Assembly: GCA_026770025.1 (NCBI GenBank)
Contig: JAMXDE010000044.1
Coordinates: 496,001 to 560,000, forward strand
DNA: 64,000 bases
Direction of reading: 5' to 3'
Source of the DNA: Craspedostauros australis
Lineage: Eukaryota > Bacillariophyta > Bacillariophyceae > Mastogloiales > Achnanthaceae
Shown: positions 10,871-21,909 of the stretch, piece after piece
Layout: the number at the start of each line of letters is the position of its first letter
How positions within the stretch are numbered: the first letter of the stretch is position 1
Notes under the pieces: model-generated
Database searches by the model: none
Told to the model about the DNA's origin: nothing
Seen by the model: only the letters and a program-made list of their open reading frames with translations
Position numbers and translations under genes: made by a program

Positions 10871-13429
10871 CTTGTCTCCGTTCTCAAGCTGGTGCCTGTG
10901 AAGCAAGATCTCACAAACAATCAATTGCGTTTGCGGCACGAACACGATGCAGCGCGGCGCAGCGCAGCGCAGTGGAGAGTAGTTGAGGAAGAGTGCGTGA
11001 TTGCTTGGAGTAGAGTGCTCTCTTCTTGTATACTACTTTTGCATGGTGGAATGTGGCACAGTTCTCGCCAACGAATCCAACAATTGAAAGGAGCTCAAAC
11101 ATCTCACGCGGGAGAGGATCTCTGCCGTTCGTTGTTTGTCACCATTGTCGGATGCGAAATTTCGCGCCATTTTCGTGTTGTTCCCATATTGAGGTCGATT
11201 GAGTCAAACAGCCGTCGTAAACAGGATTCGTCTGTCACTCGAAGTCGGAAGTAGGATTCGGATGAGTCATGTTAGAATCGATTTCTTTCGATTCCGTCAC
11301 TCGCGTCACAAAATTGAAGGTCGCTCCATCTTCTTCACGGTCGCCCCTCATCCATGGCGAGTAAGAGGATGAGAGGCAAGCTGGAATGCCCTGACTTGGA
11401 GGAGCTCAAAGTGTGCTTTAATTGGGAGGGTTGGGGATACTTGGCGCTGCAATGATCATCTTACTTGTGCCCGTATTGTGTTGTCGTACTCCATGTCGAC
11501 TGATCTCGTTGCGTTGCAGAGTGCGAGTATTCAAATCAATTCTCTTGCGTCTCGTTGTCGTCGTGATGCTGTTCTCAATGCCCTCTTTCTTCATCAAACG
11601 CTTGGGGAGAAGTCATAAAAACGGCACTCGAGACGAATATTCAAGCTTCAGTGTGCATGGATTCAGGACCATCTCTGCGTTATGGTGACGGAGATCAACC
11701 AAATGGCAATGGGGGCATCGGCGGTGTTCGCTGCGCAAGTGACTTGATCGGTCACAGGCAATGCGCTGAAGTGAGATGTTTTCAACGTGAGGAATATTTT
11801 TCTTTGATGCCATTGCAAGGTCGCGTTGCGAGGAAGTGGCCTTTGTACTCGGTAGGGGGTGTTACTTGTTCATGCGACTTGTGGAAATGATGCGACTGCA
11901 CTTTGTTTTGAACTCTCCATGACAACGATGCGGCTGGCACCGCTGCGTCCAACCATGAGAGGCATGCCCATGCGTTGTCCTTGATTCCACGGACACCAGG
12001 GCAACGATAAATTGTGGACTTACCACGAACGTTCTGTGCACGTGCGGCCGTTTGAGCAGAGCATGTCGAATTTGCTGTCGGCGCACGGAATGCGCATCAA
12101 TCTTGCGATCTGTCGTTCAGTCATATGGCAGAGTGGTATGGACCGTGCCATCGTCATCGCTCTCTTCAAGCGCTTCGATGTATGCTGCACAAATCGCATC
12201 TGTGTGACGTTCCATTGACTTGAAGAAACGGCGACATCGTCCTCTTCGGCCGCGCTGCCTTTGCCCTGCTGGTGTCGCATTGCTGGATACCACACCACAC
12301 CATGCCATGCAATACCACATTATGCCATACGAAGACGAGGAGCACCCTCTTTTGATCGATAGTATCCCTCCTCGGATGCGCATGCGCATGCGCACGGTGC
12401 TTGGTATGCCGATGCCCAGGCCATCTGTTGAATCCCAATGAGTTCTTCCACCATGGTGCAGAGTTGAGTACTGCACTTCATGACTTCAGAATTGGAATGG
12501 CAGCATCTGGCGCATCCCATTCCACTCGAGTGAGAGGCAGGATGCAATGCCACTGTGTCTTCATGGATCATCATGCTGGTGCGAGCACCTGATGAGTCCG
12601 GATGGTCGGCACTTATCACTCGTAGACTTGCGCGCTTCAATGCCCATCAATCGTTTCGTTTCGCGTCACAGAGCAGAAGTTGATGAGCCTCGACCGCTTC
12701 CCTACCAGCATTCACATGTAGAGTAAAATCGAGGCTGTTTCGGTGTGGTTGCATTTGGGACTGCGCCTGCAAACGCAACTGCGTCCTTGCCGTTCATCTG
12801 TGATCATCAGATGGATGGGATGAGATGGATGGATGGCCATGGCCGGAGCCAGTTCTTTGCGCTTCCTCCTGGTGACGGAGGTTGGTTTGGTCTTGTGCCA
12901 AGACGATGGTCGTTGTTTTGCAAAAGGTTCGGTTGCGAGCCATGACGTCAACATGTTGTTCGGGACTGGCGTCAAATACGGGACTGAAGTGATGTGGTTC
13001 GGCATGATGACGTCAACGTTGCGTCGCAACACCAAAACGTGTGGTGCGTTTTCCACCAAACAAAGATGAATGATGACATCAGCAAGTGACGTCAGTTGAC
13101 GGATACGTTGAAAATAACACGATGCAACACGAGCAACAACAGGAACACGTTGGGCGCCTGTGCCGCATCATCGAGTGTTCGCAAAGACGGCAAGTTGAAC
13201 AGGGAAACGCACGACAAAGATCCACATCGAAGTCATGGCGTTGACGTTTCGTCTTTGGATGGCTTCGCGTAAAGCAACGCACAACGGTGGATAACAGTAG
13301 ACAACAACGCACATCTACGCACATCTACGCACATCGAAGCGACGAAACAAAAATCAATCTGGCATCACTCCTCAATCCACTCACAAATCACAAAAGCCGC
13401 AACCCACAACGCCCAACACAATTGCCAGA
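10871..13429. other. intergenic, no gene recognised
   Basis: About 2.5 kb between the divergent BIN4-like gene and the plastid NTF2-like gene. Minus-strand frames of 92-119 codons at 12020-12476 overlap one another and carry no domain I know. Short direct repeats of CGCACATCTA lie just before the next gene. Confidence 0.5.
13309..13339. repeat. short tandem repeat upstream of the plastid gene
   Basis: Three near copies of CGCACATCTA (the last is CGCACATCGA), 10-base period, about 90-120 bases before the ATG of the next gene. It could be part of its promoter region; that is inference. Confidence 0.6.
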
Positions 13430-14833
13430 ATGAAGTTCGCAAAGACCGCCCTTGTCCTCGCCGCCACGGCCCTGGCCGCTGATGCCTTCGTGCCAACCGC
13501 ACCAGCCTTCGCTGCCCGCAGCAACGGCCTCCAGATCGTCGATACCGAGATCGCCACCGAGTCCTCCACCGCCCTCAACATGGGCCTCAGAACCTTCTTC
13601 CGTCGCAAGCCAGCCGGAACCGTCGATGCCCCACAGGACATCTCCGAGGAGGAGGTCCGCGCCCTCTTCTCCCTCTGGAACGACTCCCTCGCCACTGGTG
13701 ACTCCCGCATCGTCGCCAAGCGTTACGCCGCCGAGCCAGTCCTCCTCCCAACCGTCTCCGACACCCCAAGAACCGAGTTCGACACCATCAAGGACTATTT
13801 CGATGCCTTCCTCCTCAAGAAGCCACAGGGCAAGATCGTCGATGGAAACATCAAGATCGGCCACAACTGGGCCCAGGACACCGGAATCTACGAGTTCACC
13901 ATGGGTGTCGACGGATCCCAGGTCATGGCCCGTTACTCCTTCGTCTACGTCTACGAGAACGGCAACTGGAAGATCTCCCACCACCACTCCTCCGTCATGC
14001 CTGAGGGCATCGCCATCGGACAGGACATCACCGAGGCCCAGGTCCAGAACCTCTTCCACCTCTGGAACGACGCCCTCGCCACCCTCGACTCCACCGCCGT
14101 CGCCAACCGTTACTCCAAGCAAGCCGTCCTCCTCCCTACCGTCTCCGACGTGCCACGCACCGACTTCGACCTCATCAAGGACTACTTTGACAACTTCCTC
14201 CAGAAGAAGCCCCAGGGTGAGATCCTCGAGTCCAATGTCTTGATTGGAACCAACTGGGCCCAGGATGCCGGAATCTACGAGTTCACCATGGGTGTTGACG
14301 GCTCCAAGGTCAAGGGACGTTACACCTTCGTCTACGTGTTCGAGGACGGACAGTGGAAGATCTCCCAGCACCACTCCTCCGTCATGCCTGAGGGCATTCC
14401 AAAGGGCGCCGAGCCCATCACCGAGGACCAGGTCAAGAACCTCTTCTACCTCTGGAACGACGCCCTTGCCACCCTCGACCCAAAGGCCGTTGCCAACAGA
14501 TACGCCAACAACGCTGTCCTCCTCCCAACCGTCTCCGACGTGCCGCGCACTGACCCAGACCTCATCGAGGACTACTTCGTTGGCTTCCTCCAGAAGAAGC
14601 CCCAGGGTGAGATCCTCGAGTCCAACGTCATGATCGGACACAACTGGGCCCAGGATGCCGGAATCTACGAGTTCACCATGGGCGCCGATGGCTCCAAGGT
14701 CAAGGGACGTTACTCGTTTGTCTACGTCTTCGAGGACGGCGAGTGGAAGATCGCCCACCACCACTCCTCCGTCATGCCAGAGGCCTTCCTCGGTGAGGCA
14801 CCAAAGCCAAAGGTCAAGGCTGCCTCGGAGTAA
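13430..14833 (+). CDS. plastid-targeted protein with three NTF2/SnoaL-like repeats
   Basis: A 467-residue protein. Residues 1-19 are a signal peptide. The cleavage context ADA-FVPTAP, with Phe right after the site, is the known ASAFAP-type motif that sends proteins through the complex plastid of diatoms. Three repeats follow, at about 71-193, 200-322 and 330-453. Each carries LF.LWND.LAT, VLLPTVSD.PRT, KKPQG, GHNWAQD.GIYEFTMG and W.I.HHHSSVMPE, a signature of the SnoaL/DUF4440 or CaMKII-association-like NTF2 superfamily. The repeats are nearly identical in places, which indicates recent internal duplication. Third codon positions are almost all C or G (ATC, GTC, CTC, AAG), unlike most neighbours, and suggest high expression. 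The conserved HHHSS may line the pocket. Enzyme activity or ligand is unknown. Confidence 0.9.
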   Translation: MKFAKTALVLAATALAADAFVPTAPAFAARSNGLQIVDTEIATESSTALNMGLRTFFRRKPAGTVDAPQDISEEEVRALFSLWNDSLATGDSRIVAKRYAAEPVLLPTVSDTPRTEFDTIKDYFDAFLLKKPQGKIVDGNIKIGHNWAQDTGIYEFTMGVDGSQVMARYSFVYVYENGNWKISHHHSSVMPEGIAIGQDITEAQVQNLFHLWNDALATLDSTAVANRYSKQAVLLPTVSDVPRTDFDLIKDYFDNFLQKKPQGEILESNVLIGTNWAQDAGIYEFTMGVDGSKVKGRYTFVYVFEDGQWKISQHHSSVMPEGIPKGAEPITEDQVKNLFYLWNDALATLDPKAVANRYANNAVLLPTVSDVPRTDPDLIEDYFVGFLQKKPQGEILESNVMIGHNWAQDAGIYEFTMGADGSKVKGRYSFVYVFEDGEWKIAHHHSSVMPEAFLGEAPKPKVKAASE

Positions 14834-15764
14834 GTGGCAAACATGATGCACCCAATCCAACAGCAACATCACCGCCACAACTACCATCATCAACGCCAAC
14901 AAGATCCCAACCTTCCAGCACGTGTGGAACCGGAAAAAGATGATCGACGACAACAACGACTGCCAAAAACATTCCACACCGTCTGTGGCAACTGCTTTGC
15001 CATAATGTACGCACAGTGACGCAATGCCTTTTGTAATTGTAGAAAGCTACACCAATTTTTTTGCGAACTTCCGATTGTATTCGTCTGAAATACGAGGTGT
15101 TGTGCATACTTGTGCGTGCATCGTTATGATTGCTCCACTCGACGCACCCATGTCTGACATGCCCCCACACTAGTGTATCTTGTCAGGATGGCATCGGCAA
15201 CAGAGTGAGGTCAACGCCTGCAACAGGCGATTCCAAAACAATGCAGCGACATTACATAGAATGGTACCGACTTGGGCAGCCATTTGAGGGACAATTCTCG
15301 TTGTCGATTGGACCATTTTGTACTGAGTCCATAGTACATACTCGTGCGTAAGGAAAAGCATGGAGGAAGCATCAAACCGCAGACCATGAAGGGATCCAAT
15401 GGAGCCAAAAGGCCAAAGGTGAGACGATGTTCATCACCCTCTCTGCTCGCATTCCATCAGAATGAAATACTGCCCTTCCTCAGATCAACACCTCTTGCTC
15501 TGTTCCACTTCGTTTCATCTCAGTTCGTTCGTACCCAACACTCCGCACACCTCAGACCTGGACACGACGAGGACCTGCATTCCACGTTGATGGTCCTCCT
15601 TGACAAGCCGTGCATGGCATGAGTACATGGTCGTACCATGCCAAGAGGCACCATGCGATACCATACAGCATCCAATCATTCAACCATTCAAACAATCATC
15701 AAATCAAACAATCATCCAACTCCCATCCAGCAACCCCTCAGCAGCAATCGACTACCATCTCAAC
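14834..15764. other. intergenic, no gene recognised
   Basis: 3' flank of the plastid gene, then unique sequence leading into the decayed ankyrin-BTB copy. The last 100 bases are rich in CAATCA and CAACC words, as is the leader of the intact copy at 17.7-17.8 kb, so the leader was probably duplicated too. Confidence 0.5.
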
Positions 15765-16306
15765 ATGCCAGATGTCACAAACAAGCAACTCTTTGCTGCT
15801 ACCAGCACAGGCGAACTGTCAGCATTGAAGAAATGGAAGAAGCGGAATGAAAGACATGATATCAACAAGGTGGCAAGCAGCCGGGGTTGTACTCTGCTTC
15901 ACTATGCACGTGCGTGAGGGAAGTGACAATGAGGATGGTTGCTGAAGATGCACATTCTTCGTTTACCCATGGAGATTCCAGTGAGTTGTGTCAGAAGCCT
16001 CAGCTGATGGGAGACATCCATTCCCTCTGCCGTGGTGGAATGATGAGCAACAGATTTGATGACGAGTGTAGTGCGATGTCCATGGTGGAGTTGTGCAGGG
16101 TTCTGGATGAAGATGAGGGTACTGGGCAAGTTGATTTGTACATGAATTGTGGCATGTTGGCAGACTTTGTGAACTTCATCAAATCATCCTGTGGACAGCT
16201 GAGACTGGTGCCAAGAAAGAGAAAGAGGGGCAAAGTGGAACACTGTAGCAGCGGCCATGGGAAGCCAGCATGCAATGGAATTGAATACTCCAGACGGCTT
16301 GCTTAG
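15765..16306 (+). pseudogene. decayed copy of the ankyrin-BTB gene
   Basis: The first 49 codons (MPDVTNKQLFAATSTGELSA, then LLHYAR near 15910) match the N-terminus of the intact gene at 17846 (MPNVSDEQLIEAARAGDLSV, then PLHWAC). A different frame from about 15910 then reads MRMVAEDAHSS, PQLMGDIHSLC, DDECSAMSMVELCRVLDEDE and QVDLYM. These match the C-terminal 95 residues of the intact gene (TRMAAESEKD, PQLMGGIHAIC, DDEYSAMSMMDLYKVVDESE, QVDSYM). Most of the ankyrin repeats and the whole BTB domain are missing between the two parts. The N-terminal frame meets a stop soon after the junction. The copy lies in tandem with the intact gene about 1.5 kb away, and is best read as an old tandem duplicate that lost its middle. 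Confidence 0.8.
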
Positions 16307-17845
16307 TCATCACAAAGTATCTCTAAAGGCAAGCGATTGACTTATGATCAGAATTACATTCGTTAGAATGATGGATGTGACTGTGAGTGGGCAAGGAGCT
16401 TGGAATATCAGCAGCATCGAACCTCAGCCAGAGTCACTATTGGCACTTTCGTTGCAACCACATCGTTGGGTTGTTGTGATATGCAAGCATTTATTCAGTT
16501 GTTCGGACCAGCCGTGGGCAGCTGGTGAGCAGACAAGTGAGGAAAAAGCCATGCACCTTACCAATTTCACTTTGGTCAAGCTTGATGCAACTGAAGTGCA
16601 CCTTTGCCATATCCAGAGGAGTTCCAACACTTGTGCCCTCATCACTGTGTCTAAGATGCTCTGAATGATCACTTCATGAAGCTTGTGAATGCCACGATGG
16701 CATCTGACTCAACACGTGTGGGTGGCTCTTGATCTGGATTTGGTGCGCAATTGGGATCAAGCTGAGCAATAAGAGAGAACAAGGGATGGCATGCAAGCAG
16801 GAGAGCGACCAAGGTGATGTCATGTGACACCAATTGAAGTTTGTCACTCATGTGATCAAGTATGTGCTGACAGCGAAACCATGCTTACCTGGCTCTACTC
16901 CTCCATTGTCTTGGATTGTTGCTGTTGGAGTGTGCAAGGCTTGCTTTGGTCCAACCAATTGGTTGGATTTGTAAATATTCTGGTGCTCAAAGCAATGCAT
17001 TTTGTGTGCAATGCATTGGTACCATATGATGAATCGGTGCCAAGCTGTTGTTTCTTGCATCTCAGGACCAATTCGCCTCAGGGTGCATGTCTTGAGCAAT
17101 GCTCCAGCTTGACAACTTGGCCAAAGGCATCATTGGATAAAAGATGTGCGGCATTGGCATCAACACTGAGCCATCGCACACATCTCCAGCATGATGCGTG
17201 ATCCAGTCTCAGCTGTGTCGTCCGTCAGCTTCACGTTTCTGTACAACGCGTGCATCCTCCACTCGAACTTGTTCAGATGGGGGAATTGAAGCACCAGCCA
17301 CCGCGCTCATCATCTTGACGGCATTTGCGGAAGGAGGTGTGCTCAGGCGGATATTGCTATTGTGGTAGTCGGATATCATGGTGTGCGAGGTGTTCTGTGG
17401 GAAGTGCACAACAAGGGAAACGAGCGTGATGGAAAAGCTATCACAGCAACCAAGTCGCTCGCACCAACAGTCACGCCGTTGGATGCACACCCTGTGGTCC
17501 GGCACAGCTTGGCACAAACAGGGCAGGGCTATCGAATGACTCAATGGACTCAAGAAAATCGAGTTCGGTCACATGGATTCCTTCTTTGTGTTTCTTTCGT
17601 GTTGTTTGTGTGTGTGTGTTGTGGTTGATGTCGAGAAAGATCTCGTGCCAAACCAGAGTGCGATCATGGAACAGAGAAACAGAACGTGCGAACAAGACAA
17701 CGACAACCTTGCTATTCCTTGCAACAGTTTGGTCTCATACCATCAGTCAGCATCTTCATCATAAGACCGACTCGTACCGTGAACACATTGAGCAATCATC
17801 CAGCAATTGTTTGTTCTCCCAACAGCTCAACAACCAACGACCAAC
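16307..17845. other. intergenic, no gene recognised
   Basis: About 1.5 kb between the decayed and intact ankyrin-BTB copies. Open frames are short and show no known domain. A CAAC-rich leader precedes the ATG at 17846. Confidence 0.5.
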
Positions 17846-19360
17846 ATGCCGAATGTCTCAGACGAACAACTCATTGAAGCTGCTCGTGCAGGTGATCTGT
17901 CGGTGTTGAAGGAATGGAAGGAGCAGAACGAAGGACGTGATGTCAACACGGTCAAAGACGGCAATGGCAGCACTCCCCTTCATTGGGCATGCGATGGAGG
18001 CCACCTCGAGTGCGTCAAGTACCTCATCGAATCCACCAACGCCGATGTCAACTGCAAGAACAATGGTGGTTGGACTCCCCTTCATCGAGCATGCTTCTGG
18101 GACCAGTCTGAATGTGTGAAGTACCTCATCGAATCAACCAACGCCGATGTCAACTGCAAGAACAAATCTGGCTACACTCTACTTCATATAGCATGCGTCA
18201 GAGGCAGCCTGGAATGTGTCAAGCACCTCGTCGAATCAACCAAGGTCAATATCGACATCCAAAACAACGACAACAAAACACCCGCCGAATTAATCGAAGC
18301 GAAATATCAGGTGAGGATGATGACATCAATCATGAAGCGTCTCGGTCATCTCAGTCAACGCAACTTGCAACTGCAGACACAGCTGCAAACAGAGACGCAG
18401 GTGCGCAAGCAAAGCCACACAAACACCATCACAACACCAACCAAGCACGACAATCCTAAAATCCACACAACAACCAACATCAGCATCGACCAAGATCGTC
18501 GCAGCGCTGTTCGTTCTGAGGCCAAGGCAGACATCACCTTCCTGTGCGGACAAGGCGACGAACAACAGTCAATCAAAGCAAACTCCGGAGTCCTCATGGT
18601 CACTGTTCCGTCCATTCAGACATTGATCGACTCGGGAATCCAACATCAGCATGTCGATGACGGCACTGATGATGACACTGATTCTGTCACTGCCCCACCC
18701 CGCAGGCTCATCCCTCTTCCCAACCATCAACCCAAACATGTCCAACGTGTCCTCCAATGCATCTACACAGGCGAGATATCCTTCGATCACAGCGCTCACA
18801 ACGATACTGATACCCGCGATGGCGCTCATGACGATGATGATGGTGCTGACCAGCCAACTTCCACCCGCGATGGACAGGACGATCTACAACAGCTGATCCT
18901 TGTGGCCAACGAGTTCGGCTTCTGGCGACTCAAGCTCGTTATCGAAGCAGAGTTAGTCCACACTCATCTCACAGAGGACACCATGATAGATATGGTGATA
19001 TTCGCTGATCAACACAACTGCGTGGTGTTGAAGGATGCAGCAACGAGAATGGCAGCTGAAAGTGAGAAAGATATGTTCGCTCATCCAGATTTCAGCAAGC
19101 TGATTCTACATCCCCAACTGATGGGAGGCATTCATGCCATCTGCAGTGGGAGAGCAGTAAGCAATGAAGTTGATGATGAGTACAGTGCCATGTCCATGAT
19201 GGATTTGTACAAGGTCGTGGATGAAAGTGAGGGTGCTGCGCAAGTGGATTCATACATGGATCGCGCAACGTTGATGAACCTTGTGCGGTCCGTCACACCT
19301 TCCAGGGTGACTGAGGCCGATACCGCTGCCGCTGAAGAAGAGGAAATGAATAGGCTGTAA
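17846..19360 (+). CDS. ankyrin-repeat plus BTB/POZ protein
   Basis: 504 residues from ATG at 17846. That start is supported by the decayed tandem copy beginning at the same residue; an upstream ATG at 17807 adds 13 residues the copy does not share. Three ankyrin repeats are clear (GSTPLHWACDGGHLECVKYL, GWTPLHRACFWDQSECVKYL, GYTLLHIACVRGSLECVKHL; residues 41-140). A polar, Gln-rich linker follows. Then comes a BTB/POZ-type domain (about 210-350) with ADITFLCG, SVLMV-like strands, CIYTGEISF and ILVANEFGFWRLKLVIEAEL. A short BACK-like tail ends the protein (MIDMVIFADQHNCVVLKDAA). BTB domains of this kind commonly recruit targets to Cullin-3 ubiquitin ligases, with ankyrin repeats binding the target. 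That role is inference here. No signal peptide; probably cytosolic or nuclear. Confidence 0.83.
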   Translation: MPNVSDEQLIEAARAGDLSVLKEWKEQNEGRDVNTVKDGNGSTPLHWACDGGHLECVKYLIESTNADVNCKNNGGWTPLHRACFWDQSECVKYLIESTNADVNCKNKSGYTLLHIACVRGSLECVKHLVESTKVNIDIQNNDNKTPAELIEAKYQVRMMTSIMKRLGHLSQRNLQLQTQLQTETQVRKQSHTNTITTPTKHDNPKIHTTTNISIDQDRRSAVRSEAKADITFLCGQGDEQQSIKANSGVLMVTVPSIQTLIDSGIQHQHVDDGTDDDTDSVTAPPRRLIPLPNHQPKHVQRVLQCIYTGEISFDHSAHNDTDTRDGAHDDDDGADQPTSTRDGQDDLQQLILVANEFGFWRLKLVIEAELVHTHLTEDTMIDMVIFADQHNCVVLKDAATRMAAESEKDMFAHPDFSKLILHPQLMGGIHAICSGRAVSNEVDDEYSAMSMMDLYKVVDESEGAAQVDSYMDRATLMNLVRSVTPSRVTEADTAAAEEEEMNRL

Positions 19361-21909
19361 TCAGAGAAGTAGCTACTCTACCATATTTCGTAAGAAAGAC
19401 ATCAGTGATACATCCAATGGTGCGCCCGGAAAATCTTGGATTTGGCCTTTGGTGACTCGCGCAGCATGCTGTTCTACGCACGACTGTATCGTTTGCAAAA
19501 CAGCCTGACTGGTTGGACGGCAATGCGTGCTCTTTGGCCAATGCATTGCTGATGATCATGCCGCTGCGTTGCAGATGATCCTGGTTGATGAACAGTACGT
19601 TGGTGTACCATACAGCATCATTGGGCAGTGCGGCATGAAGACGATGGTCTGGCCACCGCTGTTGTCGCTGTTGTCGTCGTCGCCAATCAAGTGTTTTCCG
19701 CGTTCGTTGGTTTCAATGATGTGGAAGGAGTTGTGCGGAAAAGGATGGTGGTATCCGCTGGTGCCATGCATGGATCATTGTACCCCACTGCAACTTGACA
19801 GGGCGGGATGTATGTATCGCGACTGTTGGCTCGTTGGTGTTGCTGCCGCCATTTTTGGATGGTATCACGCAAGTCGCAAGCGCATGCCAGCTGCCACATG
19901 GGCTCCAATGCGGCCGGCAAAGATGACGAGCCATGGGAAAAGTTGCTGATTCCTTGGCAGATGATTTCTCCGATTTGTGGGTCCGATGACACAGTGCCTC
20001 CATCTCATCAGTTGCAGTTGTGGCTGCGATGCATCGCTTTGAGCTTCAGCATGAGCAGGCATTGGTGGTAATGATGCGTGCAGTGGTGGCGTAATAGAAG
20101 GAGTATCTCCTAACAGCTGGTGCTAAAGGTCCCAAAGAAGTTGCTGCGTCCGATCTCATGAATGTACTCGTCCAGCAGGTATTGAATCTCAGCTGCCGAC
20201 GGCGCATCCGGTGTGGGCGCTGCTGCAGATCACTTGAATCCTGGGCTTATCACGGAACCATGGCGTCGTTTGCCACTGTTATTGGCACCGTTGTTGGTAC
20301 TGCGATTGTTCATGTGATTGTTTACCTATGCAATTGCCTTGATATCTTCCTTTCTGATGTCGCCGATCGATGCGATGCGTTTGCGATCGCTCCTCATCGC
20401 CACTTCCCATTCGTCGTCATCATCGTCTCCATCTCCATCTCTTGCCATGGTCGCCTTCGTCCATCCTTTTTGCCATGCGACGTTGTGCGTGGCTGCTTGG
20501 TTCCCCCATGCATTGGTTTACTGGTCATGTCTGCGTACGACTATGACACATTGGCTGACACCTCCATCAATGCACGTAGTCGTACGCAAGTACAACAATG
20601 ATCTCTTACACAGAACGAGGACATGTATTGCCATAGTCGTTGAGTAGTTGTTCTGTGTCGCCACAACATCAACAGTTTGTTGTTTTTGGTGATGTGAAGA
20701 ATTCTTGACGCACTTCAATCGTCTGCCTGTCATCCGTGATTGATCGTGTTTGGGTGACGCACTTCAATTTGACACGATCGCGGAATTGGTTTGTGGGTGA
20801 TGATGACACACACAAACGCACCCGCAGAGAAACACGGTCACCATTCTGTTGTTGCACAACCCCGTTCGACGATGGCCATCGACCGCAATGGTCAGAAATG
20901 AGAGGCGACATCGGCAGCGCCATGATGGAACAGCTGAGGAGGAACTCACATCTGTTCACCATCTTCCTCGTACCACATCCCTTCACACCATGAGCATACC
21001 TATCATATACAGCGGGACAAGACAATGAGGCATCAACATCCATGAGGACCAACAGTTGCGGTAGCAAGGCGCCCAGGCTGATGCTCTGATCGGCATTCGA
21101 TACGATCGTAATGAATGGCGTTGATGGGAAACGACGGTGTTTGGCTACGGTGCTGGACTGCCGGGTCCGTGCGCTTCCGTGGAAAGGCACACACACACAC
21201 ATGTGCACATCGCGTCAGCATCACGCACTGCGGTGACAGGCTTTGAGAATCGCAGCCTCCTGCACGCGGTGACCACTGCAAGGCAGCAAGACAGCGAGGT
21301 GTCTGAAACAAATGCTGGCGACGACACACGAAACCGCGCTTCATCGCATCGATTGCATTGACCCACCGGAACGACGGGTGCGGCGCGAACGCAGCTGGTG
21401 TCAACGAAGCCGCAGCACATCATCACTCAGCAGCCACAAACGGTCACAAACGAAGTTGATGCCAGTGCCGGTGCCAGGCTGGGAATCGGATGGGATGAAG
21501 AAGGGCCGAACGCGGCAAGTGCGTCAAAGTAGGGACTGACGTAGACCATGATAGTTGGTAGAAAGACAAGACGTCGCCGTTGGAGGCTACGTGCATCTGC
21601 ACACCAGTTCACACGCTGCGGAACTTCCATTCTGTCCACATCGGCAACATGCGTTGGTCCTCTGCGCACGGACTGATTCAATGTACTGCGAACGAACATG
21701 GGGCGAGCACTTCCAAGTAGAGTTTGGAGTCGAGTACTCTGGAGGTATCAAACGACTAGCAGCAATAGTTACGGTACTGCATTTCAGATCAACTCTTATC
21801 TCATATCATACATTATGACTTACCGTTGCCGTTTTGTCTTTGTTTCTATCTCGCCTTCCATCAACATGTCGGGACTGCAGGGCGGCCGATCCCTCTTCGC
21901 GGCGGTATG
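19361..21909. other. intergenic, no gene recognised
   Basis: About 2.5 kb between the convergent ankyrin-BTB gene and the 15-repeat ankyrin gene. Frames up to 179 codons occur on both strands, but they overlap, are rich in Cys/His/Arg and show no domain. A 12-base inverted repeat (TGCGTACGACTA and its complement, near 20530 and 20576) could form a short hairpin. Confidence 0.5.

Noticed and set aside
13388-14977. 529-codon minus-strand frame opposite the triplicated plastid gene
   Set aside because: It is the mirror of a gene with strongly biased third positions, which removes stops on the other strand. Its Val/Asp/Gly repeats simply mirror the three sense repeats.
20530-20587. 12-base inverted repeat as a terminator or small RNA
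   Set aside because: A short isolated hairpin in intergenic sequence with no neighbouring gene end or conserved element.
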